From Shewanella canadensis (GTDB lineage Bacteria > Pseudomonadota > Gammaproteobacteria > Enterobacterales > Shewanellaceae): a stretch of 64,000 bases of DNA. Each line of letters starts with the position of its first letter. Position 1 is the first letter of the stretch. Location: contig NZ_RXNU01000004.1 in assembly GCF_003966225.1 (NCBI RefSeq), positions 248,001-312,000 of the forward strand, written 5' to 3'. The position numbers and the translations under genes are program-made. The notes below the pieces were generated by a model. That model was given only the letters and a program-made list of their open reading frames with translations. It did no database searches and had not been told where the DNA came from. This document shows, in pieces, positions 9,530-19,046 of the stretch.

Positions 9530-10214
9530 TTTTTTCTGTTTTTTGCATATGAGTCAGGCGGTATCCCTGTCCCCTCAGGGTTTCGATAAGGCCAAATGTG
9601 TTATCCGGATCCAGTTTCTTTCTCAATCTTCTGATAAAGACTTCGATAACGTTAGAATCCAGATCGAAGTCTTGATCGTATATATGCTCCGTGAGTACGG
9701 TTTTAGATATGACTTCGCCAGGGTGCAGCATAAAGTATTCAAATAACTTATATTCTGTGCCGCTTAGGGTGATCACCACATCACCTTTTTTGACTTCTAA
9801 ACTGCTGGTATTGATGCTGAAGGGGCCATTACTCACTACTGGGCTGGCCTTACCTGCCGAGCGACGGATAAGCGCCTTGAGTCTGGCAACTAACTCCTCG
9901 GGATGAAACGGCTTAGTGAGATAATCATCGGCGCCGGCATCGAGCCCCTCAACCTTATCTTGCCAGCTGTCACGGGCCGTTAAGATCAATATTGGGAAGT
10001 CTATCTCCTGCTCGCGAAGTGTTTTTATTAGTGTGATGCCGTCGAGCTTAGGTAAACCAACATCGATAATCGCCGCATCGTAACGGTATTCGGTGCCTTG
10101 AAACAGGCCAATTTCACCATCATCGGCCACATCTATGTTGTAATTTGCGTCCACTAAGTGCTGTTTTAAATTGGTCTGCAGCTCAATGTCATCTTCTACC
10201 AGAAGTACTCTCAT
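9519..10214 (-). CDS. Response regulator, OmpR/PhoP family
   Basis: A 231-residue regulator: receiver domain (residues 1-115, acidic pocket EDD at 7-9, phosphorylation site Asp51 in IIDVGLPKLDG, LTARD switch, LTKPFHPEEL lysine loop) followed by a winged-helix DNA-binding domain (LSGTEYKLFEYFMLHPGEVISK, then VIEVFIRRLRKKL and the TLRGQGYRL wing). It probably binds the 11-bp spaced TTCA direct repeats near this locus. It is co-directional with a PepSY gene 53 bases upstream and overlaps the kinase gene, so these three probably form one transcript. Confidence 0.92.
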   Translation of the reverse strand: MRVLLVEDDIELQTNLKQHLVDANYNIDVADDGEIGLFQGTEYRYDAAIIDVGLPKLDGITLIKTLREQEIDFPILILTARDSWQDKVEGLDAGADDYLTKPFHPEELVARLKALIRRSAGKASPVVSNGPFSINTSSLEVKKGDVVITLSGTEYKLFEYFMLHPGEVISKTVLTEHIYDQDFDLDSNVIEVFIRRLRKKLDPDNTFGLIETLRGQGYRLTHMQKTEKIDE

Positions 10215-10267
10215 GGTTTCATTCCTTAGTCATAAAGTGCTTTCATCTTTGATAAAAAGATATGAAG

Positions 10268-10594
10268 CTAATTTCTGCGAACGCTGCCGGTTTTGGCATC
10301 GACAGAGACGTAAAACACCAGCCCCTCGTTCGATATCAACTTAACTCTGTAACCCGGGTGACCATTGACTCGACTCGATTGTGCCTTGAGTACTTTTCCC
10401 TGATATTGACGTTTAACTAACTGAATAGCCTGTTCACGACTTCTGACTTTGAGTTGTTGGGAGGATTTTTTCGATGTCTGGGTGGCGATGCTCATCGAAC
10501 CGGCGCCAATCCCTGGTAGTTGGGCACTCGAGGCCTGTCCGAAAAACGGAATCAGAATACAAGTTGTGAGTACCAACATGGAACCAAATTTCAT
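10268..10594 (-). CDS. PepSY domain-containing periplasmic protein
   Basis: A 108-residue exported protein with a signal peptide (residues 1-23, ending ASSAQ). The C-terminal PepSY module has the pattern REQAIQLVKRQYQGKVLKAQ then GHPGYRVKLISNEGLVFYVSVDAKTGSV. PepSY domains act as protease inhibitors or ligand modules and are often encoded next to PhoPQ-like systems, where they may feed the sensor. It is the first gene of the leftward PepSY-regulator-kinase unit, with a PhoP-like box 145 bases upstream. Confidence 0.85.
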   Translation of the reverse strand: MKFGSMLVLTTCILIPFFGQASSAQLPGIGAGSMSIATQTSKKSSQQLKVRSREQAIQLVKRQYQGKVLKAQSSRVNGHPGYRVKLISNEGLVFYVSVDAKTGSVRRN

Positions 10595-10738
10595 TAAATG
10601 CCCCGCTCAGTGCCAGGATAGTTGTTATAGGCTAGTGTAAAAGATCCCGTCATATTAAGAAACCAGCAATGGCCTTATCCTGAATGCCTGTTATCTCTTT
10701 CCTTTATCCATCTTCATATATCAATAACCGATCCCAGA

Positions 10739-10754
10739 TGAACGTTAGCTGAAT
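10739..10754 (-). promoter_or_regulatory. PhoP-like direct-repeat box upstream of the PepSY operon
   Basis: The minus strand reads ATTCAGCTAACGTTCA. Two TTCA elements 11 bp apart match the 7993 and 10814 sites except in the central bases. The position suits autoregulation of the two-component operon. Confidence 0.5.
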
Positions 10755-10813
10755 TTGTCTGCTGGCTCGAAAAGGGGGCTTTATGTAGTGGGATTAACTG
10801 TTCAATTTTTAGC

Positions 10814-10829
10814 GTTCAGCTTGTGTTCA
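10814..10829 (+). promoter_or_regulatory. PhoP-like direct-repeat box upstream of the surface-protein gene
   Basis: GTTCAGCTTGTGTTCA: two GTTCA half-sites 11 bp apart, 57 bases before the start codon of the divergent gene. Nearly identical to the box in front of the DUF3300 gene. Confidence 0.6.
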
Positions 10830-10885
10830 CTTTGATCCGGCTCTAATGACCTCAACAACCGAAAAAAATTAATGAGGCTTTGGAT

Positions 10886-11872
10886 ATGAACAGTTACTCG
10901 AATATGAGCCAAAACAAGCAAAACATTCTGAACGCAGATGAGTATAGGTCGGGGGCTAACCGTCTTGGCTCCCGATTGCTAAAGTCAGGTGTGTTTGGTG
11001 CCGCAGTGTTAAGTGTTATTGCGCTGAATTTATCTATATTAGCCCCCGCCAATGCCGACACCTTGAATCAAACCCTGCTGTTAGACGGCACAGGCTTGGT
11101 TCAACAAACCTTCTCAGTTGGACGCGAGATGAACCCTGCTCAATCAGCTCTGGGGGAAGGTGTGAACCTTGATGCTAGTGTTCAAACTGATAATGAGTTG
11201 CTGCAGATGCTAACTCAGAAAAAACTGCAACTGCTGACAAGCAGTGAAGGTGTTAAATCAGACGGTATGAGAACCAGAGAGGAGGTGATATTAGCCCATA
11301 AAAACGGTCAAACCTCCTCTAAGTATGCCAAGCAAAAAATGGCTGGTGAAGTCGCTCAATTTGCTAATCCTATATTCCACGAATTTTCTATTTATGAGGC
11401 CAGTAGTCGATTGTTTACAGACAATGATCTAGACGGTTTCTACCAGACGTTCAGTGTGACCTTCGATGCTGACTTAATCGGGTTTGGCAGTTATGAACGT
11501 GCCGATGTCTATGCCGAGCTATATCTGAGCCGCGATGGGGGCCCTTGGGTACACTACTATTCCACCGACATCTTCACGATTATTGGGGATTCGAGTGATG
11601 ATGACTTTGAGGTGTTAACGACGCTACATACCGGCTATCCGGCAGATTATTATGATGTGCTGATCGATCTTTATGAAGTGGGGTTTGATGATATTGTTGC
11701 GACTCTCAGCTCGGACGATACCGATAACCTCTATGCCCTGCCGCTGGAAAGTAGTGACCGTGATGATATCTATATCGGCGATAGCAGTAGTGAGGGGCAT
11801 GGTGGTGGATCACTCTCCTTGTTTGGCTTATTTATTCTGGGCTGTCTATCGCTCAAACGCCGCTTATTCTGA
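10886..11872 (+). CDS. Choice-of-anchor H family surface protein with GlyGly-CTERM tail
   Basis: A 328-residue exported protein. A hydrophobic segment at about residues 30-50 precedes the mature part, which has a beta-rich domain (FYQTFSVTFDADLIG, then ADVYAELYLSRDGGPWVHYYSTDIFTI). The C-terminus is a sorting tail: a Gly-rich linker (GHGGGSLS), a hydrophobic helix (LFGLFILGCLSL) and a basic end (KRRLF). Such GlyGly-CTERM tails are processed by rhombosortase in Shewanella and Vibrio for surface delivery by type II secretion. I start at the ATG at 10886, eight bases after a GAGG site, rather than the TTG at 10880. It is divergent from the PepSY-PhoPQ-like operon and shares its box. Confidence 0.75.
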   Translation: MNSYSNMSQNKQNILNADEYRSGANRLGSRLLKSGVFGAAVLSVIALNLSILAPANADTLNQTLLLDGTGLVQQTFSVGREMNPAQSALGEGVNLDASVQTDNELLQMLTQKKLQLLTSSEGVKSDGMRTREEVILAHKNGQTSSKYAKQKMAGEVAQFANPIFHEFSIYEASSRLFTDNDLDGFYQTFSVTFDADLIGFGSYERADVYAELYLSRDGGPWVHYYSTDIFTIIGDSSDDDFEVLTTLHTGYPADYYDVLIDLYEVGFDDIVATLSSDDTDNLYALPLESSDRDDIYIGDSSSEGHGGGSLSLFGLFILGCLSLKRRLF

Positions 11873-12178
11873 ATTCAGGCGGAGCAAACGCTATCTGCGG
11901 GAGCTCCCCCGTTGAGGTCGTGACTCTTGGTTTGATTGCACTTTATTCGTTATGAGCTTGGCATTAAAATGTCAGGCTCATCTGTTTTAAGCTGTTAGAA
12001 CATCTAAATCGCGAATTTATGTGAATAGGATTAAAGAGTTGGATAACTTCTTAAACCTGTTGATTAACACTTAAGCAGTTGGTTTGCCTTTACATTGTAA
12101 AAGTTCACGATAAATCCCGCTAAAACCGCCATACAACGCACACATTTGTATCATTGTCAGAAACAGGTGTTGCGATCT

Positions 12179-12198
12179 AAATGCTAATCGTTATCATT
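12179..12198 (+). promoter_or_regulatory. Fur box upstream of the TonB receptor
   Basis: AAATGCTAATCGTTATCATT matches the inverted GATAAT/ATTATC layout of Fur sites. A further GAATGATAAC lies just before the start codon. Together they predict iron repression of the receptor. The rest of the 11873-12229 gap holds no gene. Confidence 0.7.
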
Positions 12199-12229
12199 CG
12201 CCTTAATTATTTAAAGGGAATGATAACAG

Positions 12230-14641
12230 ATGAATCAATTTCGTTTTTCACTACTTGCAGTGGCCTGTGCTTCAACATTTTTACCTATGACACTTCACGC
12301 TGCACAGGCACAAGGGCTGGAAAACACGGATGTTGAGCGTATTACTGTCTATGGAAGACAAAACCAGGTGGTCATGAATTCAGGGCTTGCAACAAAGTCT
12401 GATATGTCTTTGATGGAAACACCTGCGGCGGTTGTTATTGTCGATGAGGAGCTGATTAACGCTCAGGGCGTTAATAGCCTGCAAGACTTAGTGCGTAACA
12501 TCAGTGGCGTGACTCAGGCGGGTAACAACTATGGTATCGGAGATAACCTGGTTATCCGTGGTTTAGGCGCAAACTATACCTACGATGGTATGTATGGCGG
12601 TGCGGGTCTGGGCAACACCTTTAACCCAACGCGTTCACTGACTAATGTCGAGTCGGTCGAGGTGCTTAAGGGACCCGCGACCGGGCTTTATGGCATGGGC
12701 AGCGCCGGCGGTGTGATCAACCTGATTGAGAAGAAACCTCAGTTTGAATCTAAAAACGAGATTGGTGTCGAAGTCGGTCAATGGGATACTTATTCGTTAA
12801 GCTTAGATAGTACAGGCGGTTTGAGTGATAAGCTGGCATATCGCGTCGTGGCTAAAACGGCACGTAGCGACGGCTACCGTGATATCGGCACCGACAGAGA
12901 TGAGGTGTACAACTCTCTTAAGTATGTGTTTGACGATTCTCAGGATCTGATGTTGTCGGCATCCTATATCAAAGACTCCATTGCCGTTGACTCTATCGGT
13001 CATCCAATCCGAATTTACAATGCCGACTCAGTCGGTGGAAAAACCGCAGGCGAAGCAAACTGGGAAGATCTGATTAATGACCCTGAGGGTAAAGGTATTC
13101 AGCTGACCGATGAGCAGCGCCAACAGTTGGCGAACTCGTTAGCCGCCAGCGATGGGTTAACCCCTTATGAGTTTGGTCATGCGGGCCTTATCTCACCGAT
13201 GGCGAAAGATAACGAAGGTGAAGAGTTAAGGTTTAAGCTGACCCATAATATCTTCTTCAACGACAACCTGTTCCTGAATCAGCAGCTGCAATACCGTGAT
13301 TACACTTCAGGCTTCTCTCGCCAGACGGGCGCCTACAACTATGTGTACTGGAACCGTCGCGGCACCATCAACGCCGATCCCCGTGCCCCTCTGGTCGAAG
13401 ACGGTGTCTTGTACCCGTTTGCCGCACGTCGTCAGGAGTACCGTCAGGTATCTGCCGATGAGACCTCATGGCAGTATTTCGCCGATCTCAGATATGACTT
13501 CGAGCTCGCAGGTATCGATAACGAGCTGTTAGTCAATGCTAACTTCGAAGACCGGAATATTCGCTTCAAGCAGTACTCTATCTATGACGCCGATAAGGTG
13601 ATTAAGAACAAGGCGGGTGAGGTTATCTACCGGGGAGCACTGCCTTATATCTACGATATCCGCAAACCAAACTGGGCCGAAGGGAGCTTTGAGGATCACG
13701 ATCCCCTGATGACCAGCAACTACAATAAGAAGGTCAATGCTTGGGGTGTCGGCCTGCAGCATGTCGGCTATTTCGACTATGGTTTCACGACTCGCATCGG
13801 TGTTGCTTTTAATGAAATTAAGCAAAGCTATGAGCACTTCGGTGTCGATGAGCGTTATCGCGCCAGCGCAGCCGAACCGACGCCGGAGCAAGACACGACA
13901 GATAATGGTATCACCTATAACTTAGGCGTCACCTATATGCCGACGGACGATCTCTCCTTCTTCGTTAACCATTCTAAGGGCCGCACGGCTTACAGTATGT
14001 TAGGTGGTATCAAAGGAGATGACTCAGACAGACAGGATTCAGAATCTGTTAGTGATGATCTGGGTATGCGTGTTAAAGCGTTTGACGATCAGATGTTGAC
14101 CTCACTGGTGCTATTTAAAAGTGCAAGAACTAATCTACGTTACACCAATCCAGATTACGATGCTGGGGTAACCGGACCCGAAGTTCCGCAATACTTTTAC
14201 GATGGCAAAGAAGAAACGACAGGTGTTGAGCTGGATATGAATGCGCACCTCAATGATCAGTGGGCGATAAACGTCAACGGTGTCTATCAAGACACAGGAA
14301 CGGGAGGGCCGGTAAAAAAAGGTGTGCCTTATGTTACAGCCAGTGCCTGGGTCACCTATGGCGCCGAGTGGTTCTCGCTGAGCAGCCCGCTTGAGATCAG
14401 CCTTGGCGCGAAGTATGTCGATGAGCGTAGCACTAACTCAAGCTCATTCGGTATCCCGACCGGATATGTACCTAGCTACACTGTGGTGGATACCGCTGTC
14501 AGTTATCAGGCCGACAGCTGGAAGTTACAGCTTAACGTGAATAACCTGTTCAACGAGACCTACTACAATAAGGCGATGTTCTTAGGTGGTATGCCGGGTG
14601 AGGAGCGCAATGCTAAGGTGACATTTAGTTATCAGTTGTAG
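12230..14641 (+). CDS. TonB-dependent siderophore receptor
   Basis: An 803-residue outer-membrane receptor that uses TonB-ExbBD energy to import a ferric siderophore. There is a signal peptide (residues 1-25, ending LHAAQA), a TonB box (ERITVYG, about 35-41), a plug domain (about 55-165: ETPAAVVIVDEELINAQG, VIRGLGANYTYDGMYGG, VEVLKGPATGLYGMGSAGGVINLI), then a 22-strand barrel ending NAKVTFSYQL. The length and plug motifs fit the siderophore receptor class. Only the receptor is here; no siderophore synthesis or ABC genes adjoin it. A Fur box upstream predicts iron control. A heptamer repeat begins five bases after the stop. Confidence 0.92.
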   Translation: MNQFRFSLLAVACASTFLPMTLHAAQAQGLENTDVERITVYGRQNQVVMNSGLATKSDMSLMETPAAVVIVDEELINAQGVNSLQDLVRNISGVTQAGNNYGIGDNLVIRGLGANYTYDGMYGGAGLGNTFNPTRSLTNVESVEVLKGPATGLYGMGSAGGVINLIEKKPQFESKNEIGVEVGQWDTYSLSLDSTGGLSDKLAYRVVAKTARSDGYRDIGTDRDEVYNSLKYVFDDSQDLMLSASYIKDSIAVDSIGHPIRIYNADSVGGKTAGEANWEDLINDPEGKGIQLTDEQRQQLANSLAASDGLTPYEFGHAGLISPMAKDNEGEELRFKLTHNIFFNDNLFLNQQLQYRDYTSGFSRQTGAYNYVYWNRRGTINADPRAPLVEDGVLYPFAARRQEYRQVSADETSWQYFADLRYDFELAGIDNELLVNANFEDRNIRFKQYSIYDADKVIKNKAGEVIYRGALPYIYDIRKPNWAEGSFEDHDPLMTSNYNKKVNAWGVGLQHVGYFDYGFTTRIGVAFNEIKQSYEHFGVDERYRASAAEPTPEQDTTDNGITYNLGVTYMPTDDLSFFVNHSKGRTAYSMLGGIKGDDSDRQDSESVSDDLGMRVKAFDDQMLTSLVLFKSARTNLRYTNPDYDAGVTGPEVPQYFYDGKEETTGVELDMNAHLNDQWAINVNGVYQDTGTGGPVKKGVPYVTASAWVTYGAEWFSLSSPLEISLGAKYVDERSTNSSSFGIPTGYVPSYTVVDTAVSYQADSWKLQLNVNNLFNETYYNKAMFLGGMPGEERNAKVTFSYQL

Positions 14642-14645
14642 GCTC

Positions 14646-14714
14646 CTAGTTTCTAGTTTCTAGTTTCTAGTTTCTAGTTTCTAGTTTCTAGTTTCTAGTT
14701 TCTAGTTTCTAGTT
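14646..14714 (+). repeat. Tandem heptanucleotide repeat (CTAGTTT)
   Basis: Nine perfect copies of CTAGTTT and a tenth that breaks in its last base. It starts directly after the receptor stop codon. As 7 is not a multiple of 3, TAG stops recur in all three frames. Copy number should be prone to slippage. Confidence 0.95.
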
Positions 14715-14801
14715 CCTTGCTATAGGCCTCTATCTGTAGAGGCCTGATGTTTATTCACTCACTAATTCCTAATTAATTAAGCCGCCCACTATTGTCGTGA
14801 C

Positions 14802-15236
14802 TTAGTGTTTCATCTGTGTCGCTAAGGCAAAACGATTCCAGGCGTTGATCATAATCACCTGCATCATAGCTTCTGCGAGCAGCTCCTCTCCTAATTTATC
14901 CAGACACGCCTGATAACTCGCATCGGATACCCCCGAGTCGGCGATTAATGTCATGTCATCTGTTAATGCTAATACCGCACGCTCTTTGTTATCGAATAAC
15001 GGAGACTCTCTCCAGGCCGATATGGCAAATAGCTTTTGCTGTTCAATTCCGGCCTCGAGTGCTTCGGCCGTATGCATCTCGATGCAGTAAGCGCACTGGT
15101 TAATCATAGATGCACGTATCTTAATCAGCTCTTTCAGCTTAGCGGGAAGCGCCGTTTGTGAAAGGTAATTTTCAACACTAAGCATGGCGGTAAGTGCGGC
15201 AGGTTGTGTTTTAGCCAGATCGATACGTTCAGTCAT
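14802..15236 (-). CDS. Carboxymuconolactone decarboxylase family protein (AhpD-like)
   Basis: A 144-residue helical protein with the AhpD-type redox motif YCIEMHTAEALEAG, where the CAYC pair and following His form the thiol centre. Members act as alkylhydroperoxidases or gamma-carboxymuconolactone decarboxylases; the CxxC plus His pattern favours the peroxidase side. It is divergent from a LysR gene with a palindrome between them, which suggests LysR control, perhaps in response to peroxide or an electrophile. The substrate is not known. Confidence 0.85.
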   Translation of the reverse strand: MTERIDLAKTQPAALTAMLSVENYLSQTALPAKLKELIKIRASMINQCAYCIEMHTAEALEAGIEQQKLFAISAWRESPLFDNKERAVLALTDDMTLIADSGVSDASYQACLDKLGEELLAEAMMQVIMINAWNRFALATQMKH

Positions 15237-15336
15237 GTCATCTTCTCTATCTTGATAAAGTGAGTCGCTCTATTGCGATGACCAAATTGTGCATTATTCG
15301 ATATTAGGGTGGAATAGCTGCTGAAGCTGAAATAGT

Positions 15337-15353
15337 TTTGCGTAAAACGCAAA
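15337..15353. promoter_or_regulatory. Candidate LysR operator
   Basis: TTTGCGT-AAA-ACGCAAA is a perfect 7-bp inverted repeat in the divergent AhpD-like/LysR promoter region, of the T-N11-A kind bound by LysR proteins. Confidence 0.6.
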
Positions 15354-15403
15354 GGTGAGCGATATTACTAGGTATTAAAATTGACAGATGTCGGGATAAA
15401 CAG

Positions 15404-16300
15404 ATGTTAGATTTGATTAAGGTGTTCCATCAGGTTGTCGAGTCGGGAAGCTTCTCACAGGCAGCACAAGCATTAAACATGGCTCCCTCTTCCGTTGCCC
15501 GCAATATCGATAATCTGGAAGCCCTGATACAAACCACGCTCTTTAAAAGAAGTACTCGTCAGCTGATTTTGACCGAAGAGGGGAGTTACTTTTACAAACA
15601 GTCGGGCAAGTTAGTGGAAGATGCCGATATCTTGCTGGCAGAGATGCGAGGGGCTCGGGATACTCCACAAGGAATGTTGAGGATCTCTGTCTTCGAAAGT
15701 TTCGGTAACCTATGTCTGGCACCGATTATTCCTGAGTTTTTGCAGATGTATCCGGATGTGCAAGTTGATCTAGACCTCGACAATAAGCTGGTGGATCTTC
15801 ATAGCGACAATGTCGACCTTGCCATTCGTATCGGTGTTCCACAAGATAGTGGTTTAAAAGCTAGAAAACTACTGGAAAATCGTACCCTATTGACAGCATC
15901 CCCTTGTTATTTAAATCAACATGCAGTTATCACACAGCCCGATGATCTACATGGGCATAATTGTTTACTCATCAGTCAGGAGAGGCAGAGGAATCATTGG
16001 TATTTTAACAAAGGGAAAAGCAATCGAAAGGTCTCAGTTAAGGGGAATTTTATTTCTAAAGGAGGCTCTCCCTTGTTAACTGCAGCTTTAAAGGATTGCG
16101 GGGTACTCTTGTTATCTGAGTGGATGGTTAAACCTTATCTTGAGAGTAAAGCGCTAGTGGGAATTCTACCTGACTGGACAGTGAATCATTGGGAAGATGG
16201 CAGTGGTGAAATTTTTGCTATCTATAAAAGTGCTCAATATCCTAAGCCTCATATCAGAGCTTTTTTAGATTTTCTGGTGAAAAAGTTAGGGCAAATATAG
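15404..16300 (+). CDS. LysR family transcriptional regulator
   Basis: A 298-residue regulator with an N-terminal winged helix (LIKVFHQVVESGSFSQAAQALNMAPSSVARNIDNLE), a linker helix, and a two-lobed effector domain (GMLRISVFESFGNLCLAPIIPEFLQMYPDVQVDLDLDN). The LDLDN..VDLHSDNVDLAIRIG pattern puts it in the CrgA/AaeR-like branch. It probably regulates itself and the divergent AhpD-like gene through the palindrome at 15337-15353. The inducer is unknown. Confidence 0.9.
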   Translation: MLDLIKVFHQVVESGSFSQAAQALNMAPSSVARNIDNLEALIQTTLFKRSTRQLILTEEGSYFYKQSGKLVEDADILLAEMRGARDTPQGMLRISVFESFGNLCLAPIIPEFLQMYPDVQVDLDLDNKLVDLHSDNVDLAIRIGVPQDSGLKARKLLENRTLLTASPCYLNQHAVITQPDDLHGHNCLLISQERQRNHWYFNKGKSNRKVSVKGNFISKGGSPLLTAALKDCGVLLLSEWMVKPYLESKALVGILPDWTVNHWEDGSGEIFAIYKSAQYPKPHIRAFLDFLVKKLGQI

Positions 16301-16381
16301 TGTCACGAAATAACGAGTAATTGGCTGATTATTTTTCATTAAGAAGAAACGGAATATGGAAATTGAATGGGAAACAATAGA

Positions 16382-16633
16382 TTATTTAAATGTCACCTTG
16401 CCACCTATCATTTTAAATGCCGGTGTGCCTCGAACTAAGGTATCTCTGCCGAACTCTTGTCCGCAATTGGGACAGGTGCAAGGCGTTTGAGTGTAGTCCT
16501 CGACAATGCGCTCCTTGAAGCATTTCACTAAGGCGCCTTTGCCTCCCTTTCGATACTTAAACAGTTGGATTTTACACTTAGCGCAGAAGATGTCGACGGT
16601 GCGGGAGGGGCCTTTCTTATTGGGTTTTGCCAT
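16382..16633 (-). CDS. Small zinc-ribbon protein
   Basis: An 83-residue basic protein with two cysteine pairs, FCAKCK at about residues 17-22 and CTCPNCGQEF at about 53-62, spaced as in a zinc ribbon. The N-terminus (MAKPNKKGPSRTVD) is basic and may contact nucleic acid. It looks like a conserved small protein of Shewanella and relatives with no assigned role. Monocistronic, convergent with the LysR gene. Confidence 0.7.
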   Translation of the reverse strand: MAKPNKKGPSRTVDIFCAKCKIQLFKYRKGGKGALVKCFKERIVEDYTQTPCTCPNCGQEFGRDTLVRGTPAFKMIGGKVTFK

Positions 16634-16819
16634 CTTTGAGTTTAATTTAAGGTCGGTAAAATTATTATGTCCATTGTAATAAAAACAGGGGGATTACGCT
16701 AAAGTTAGCTATCATTTTCTAATGAGAAGATCTGTGATCTACTGAATAGGATCTCAGCTTTAAATAAATCGTACCGATCCCCCATTAACAAAGTACCCAA
16801 TCAAGTTTAAGGAAGCAGT

Positions 16820-17086
16820 ATGCCCCCTATTTTAAATATCAGGAAACCGACGTCTTCAATTGTACTTACACTTGCTGCCTCCGCAATCCTGCTCAGTGCC
16901 TGCAGTAACTACGATCCCGTTCCCGTTGAGAAGTGTAATGAGGTGGTTAAACACGCAAGAAAAGTGCTGGGGAGTATGGCGCCGGATAGCAGGACCATGA
17001 TGGCTGACTGCAAAGCGGCATCGGATAGTGAGCGAGGTTGTGTGATGGCGGCAAGTAAGAAGGGGGCGCTTGCTCAATGTATGTAG
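16820..17086 (+). CDS. Small lipoprotein, unknown function
   Basis: An 88-residue protein whose signal peptide ends in the lipobox LLSAC (Cys28 predicted lipidated). The mature part of about 60 residues has three more cysteines (EKCNEV, ADCKAA, RGCVMA) plus a C-terminal one, which suggests a small disulfide-bonded periplasmic domain. A weak AAGGAAG-like site precedes the ATG. I do not recognise the family. Confidence 0.65.
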   Translation: MPPILNIRKPTSSIVLTLAASAILLSACSNYDPVPVEKCNEVVKHARKVLGSMAPDSRTMMADCKAASDSERGCVMAASKKGALAQCM

Positions 17087-17183
17087 GAGAATAATTCCCT
17101 GTATAGGTTTTATGCTTGATTGAATCGAAAGCGAGGTAATTAAGCGCTTTCTCGATGCCTATTGGTTAACCGAATCGTGCACT

Positions 17184-17221
17184 CATTCTGGCTCCCAAGT
17201 CGAGAGTTTGGGATCCAGAAT
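17184..17221. terminator. Bidirectional terminator hairpin
   Basis: ATTCTGGCTCCCAA pairs with TTGGGATCCAGAAT with one internal mismatch. It lies between the convergent lipoprotein and MCP genes. Confidence 0.6.
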
Positions 17222-17241
17222 AAGTGAGAAGTCGCCTTTAC

Positions 17242-18876
17242 TTAGGCGGTCTTAAATTGATCGACCATACTCTTGAGACCTAAGGAGAGCTGGCTTAGTT
17301 CGATACAGGCTTGAGCGGTTTGGCCAGCTCCGGTTGCCGCTTCCGATGAGGAGACGTTGATGGTTTCGACGCTACGGCTGAGATCTTCGGTCACCGAATT
17401 TTGTTCGCTGCAGGCACTGGCTATCTGAATATTCATCGCCGCGATCTGTGTGACAGCTTGTTCAATCTCGGAGATCTTCTCACCCGTTGAGTGGGTTTGT
17501 GCCACGCAGCCACGGATCATTTCACAGCTCTGCTTAGTCGCAGCTCCAGCCTCGACGGCGCGCAGTTGCAGCTTCTCGATGATCTCGACTATTTGACGGG
17601 TCGAATCTTGGGTTCTTCCTGCCAGTGTACGGACTTCATCGGCGACGACGGCGAAGCCGCGTCCCTGCTCACCGGCGCGCGCCGCTTCGATGGCCGCGTT
17701 AAGGGCCAGCAGGTTGGTTTGCTCGGCAATGCCACCGATAACATCGACCACCATGGAGATGCTCGCAGAGTCTTTCTCCAGCTGAGCCACCATCAGTCCC
17801 GCATTTTCGATAACTTCAGAAACCTGCTGGATCTCGATGATGTTCTGTTGAACCTCTTGATTGCCCTGATCGGCACGCTCGGTTGCCGAATTTGCCGAAC
17901 TCGAGGCATCTTCGGTATTCATGGCGACTTCATTGACGGTCGCCTGCATCTGCTGCATAGCAGTGGCAACCATAGTGATCTCATTTTGCTGCTGTGACAT
18001 GCCCTGAGATGACTGCTCAGAGATGGCGCTCACCTCTTCGATTGAGGAGCTGAGTTGCACCACGGCGCCGCCTATCTCATCGACCAGCTCACGCAAGTTT
18101 TTCTGCATGCTGATACAGGAATCGGCCAGTTGTCCAAGCTCATCATTACCCATCTGGTTCCGGTCTATCTGATAGGCTAGATTTCCGTTAGCGATCTCTT
18201 CGGCCATGGTCATCACGGCGCGCAATGGATTGCGAATTTGTCGTCCGAGGAAGAGGGTCATCAAGGCCATCAGGGCAAAAAGCGCCACTACGCCGACATA
18301 GGTTTTTATCGTGGCGGTGCTGACACCTTCCAGCGTACTGGTGCGGTCGTCATCGGTACGCGCTACATTAATATTAGTGAGCTCGGTTAAGGCGTCTTGC
18401 ATCCTATTAAACTGTTTATATGAACTCAATAGGTATGTGTTTGCGCCTGCCAGATCATTTTGCAGAACGATGTCGTTGAAACCACTCTGAGCACTGAGGT
18501 AATCTTGCCAGTTGCGTCTCGCTAATGTGAGTGCTTGGCGCTCATCCTCTGTCTGAATACTCCTTTCATAGGTGTCAATCATGTCAGTGACATCATCAAT
18601 CATGTTGTCGGTCGTCTGCATCCAGCTCTTCATCTCCGGATCGCCAATACTGGGCAGGAAAGAGAACTGATCCCGGCGAATGAAGATGGTGACAAATTTT
18701 ATTTTCTCAACTAACAAGACATTAGGTAGCACTTCGTCAGTCAGCGTCAGGATATTATCGCGTGTGTTATTCAGTCCCGATATAAACAGCATGCTAAGGG
18801 CTATTACTGCCACGGCGATGCAGCTAAAGGCCTGTGCGATTTTGTTATTAACCGATAAGTTTTTAATATTCATCAT
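17242..18876 (-). CDS. Methyl-accepting chemotaxis protein, four-helix-bundle sensor
   Basis: A 544-residue chemoreceptor. Transmembrane helix 1 is at about residues 13-32, followed by a periplasmic four-helix bundle (4HB_MCP type, about 35-190), helix 2 at about 190-210, HAMP ([22 protein letters not shown]) and a signalling coiled coil with the invariant tip ([36 protein letters not shown]). The 4HB class usually binds small ligands directly, but no ligand can be inferred. It is monocistronic on the minus strand, downstream of the porin gene and separated from it by a terminator. Confidence 0.93.
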   Translation of the reverse strand: MMNIKNLSVNNKIAQAFSCIAVAVIALSMLFISGLNNTRDNILTLTDEVLPNVLLVEKIKFVTIFIRRDQFSFLPSIGDPEMKSWMQTTDNMIDDVTDMIDTYERSIQTEDERQALTLARRNWQDYLSAQSGFNDIVLQNDLAGANTYLLSSYKQFNRMQDALTELTNINVARTDDDRTSTLEGVSTATIKTYVGVVALFALMALMTLFLGRQIRNPLRAVMTMAEEIANGNLAYQIDRNQMGNDELGQLADSCISMQKNLRELVDEIGGAVVQLSSSIEEVSAISEQSSQGMSQQQNEITMVATAMQQMQATVNEVAMNTEDASSSANSATERADQGNQEVQQNIIEIQQVSEVIENAGLMVAQLEKDSASISMVVDVIGGIAEQTNLLALNAAIEAARAGEQGRGFAVVADEVRTLAGRTQDSTRQIVEIIEKLQLRAVEAGAATKQSCEMIRGCVAQTHSTGEKISEIEQAVTQIAAMNIQIASACSEQNSVTEDLSRSVETINVSSSEAATGAGQTAQACIELSQLSLGLKSMVDQFKTA

Positions 18877-18904
18877 AACCGGAGATCCTCATTCCTTTGG
18901 TGAT

Positions 18905-18933
18905 AAAAAAAAGCCTTCGATAGGGCGAAGGCT
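18905..18933 (-). terminator. Terminator of the porin gene
   Basis: On the minus strand an 8-bp stem (AGCCTTCG with CGAAGGCT) is followed by a run of T. It lies between the porin stop and the MCP start. Confidence 0.8.
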
Positions 18934-19046
18934 GGGTCATAAGATGTCCATGTAATGTGTCGAGATGAGAACGTGTTGACCCTTAAACTGGAAGAGGAGC
19001 AATCAACCTGGGTGTAGTTGATTGCCTGCCTCCTCCGTGCTTGTGC

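Noticed and set aside
13529..13891. 120-codon minus-strand frame
   Set aside because: Lies wholly inside the siderophore receptor barrel; no start signal or family pattern.
17491..17997. 168-codon plus-strand frame
   Set aside because: Antisense to the conserved MCP signalling domain, a frequent source of long shadow frames.
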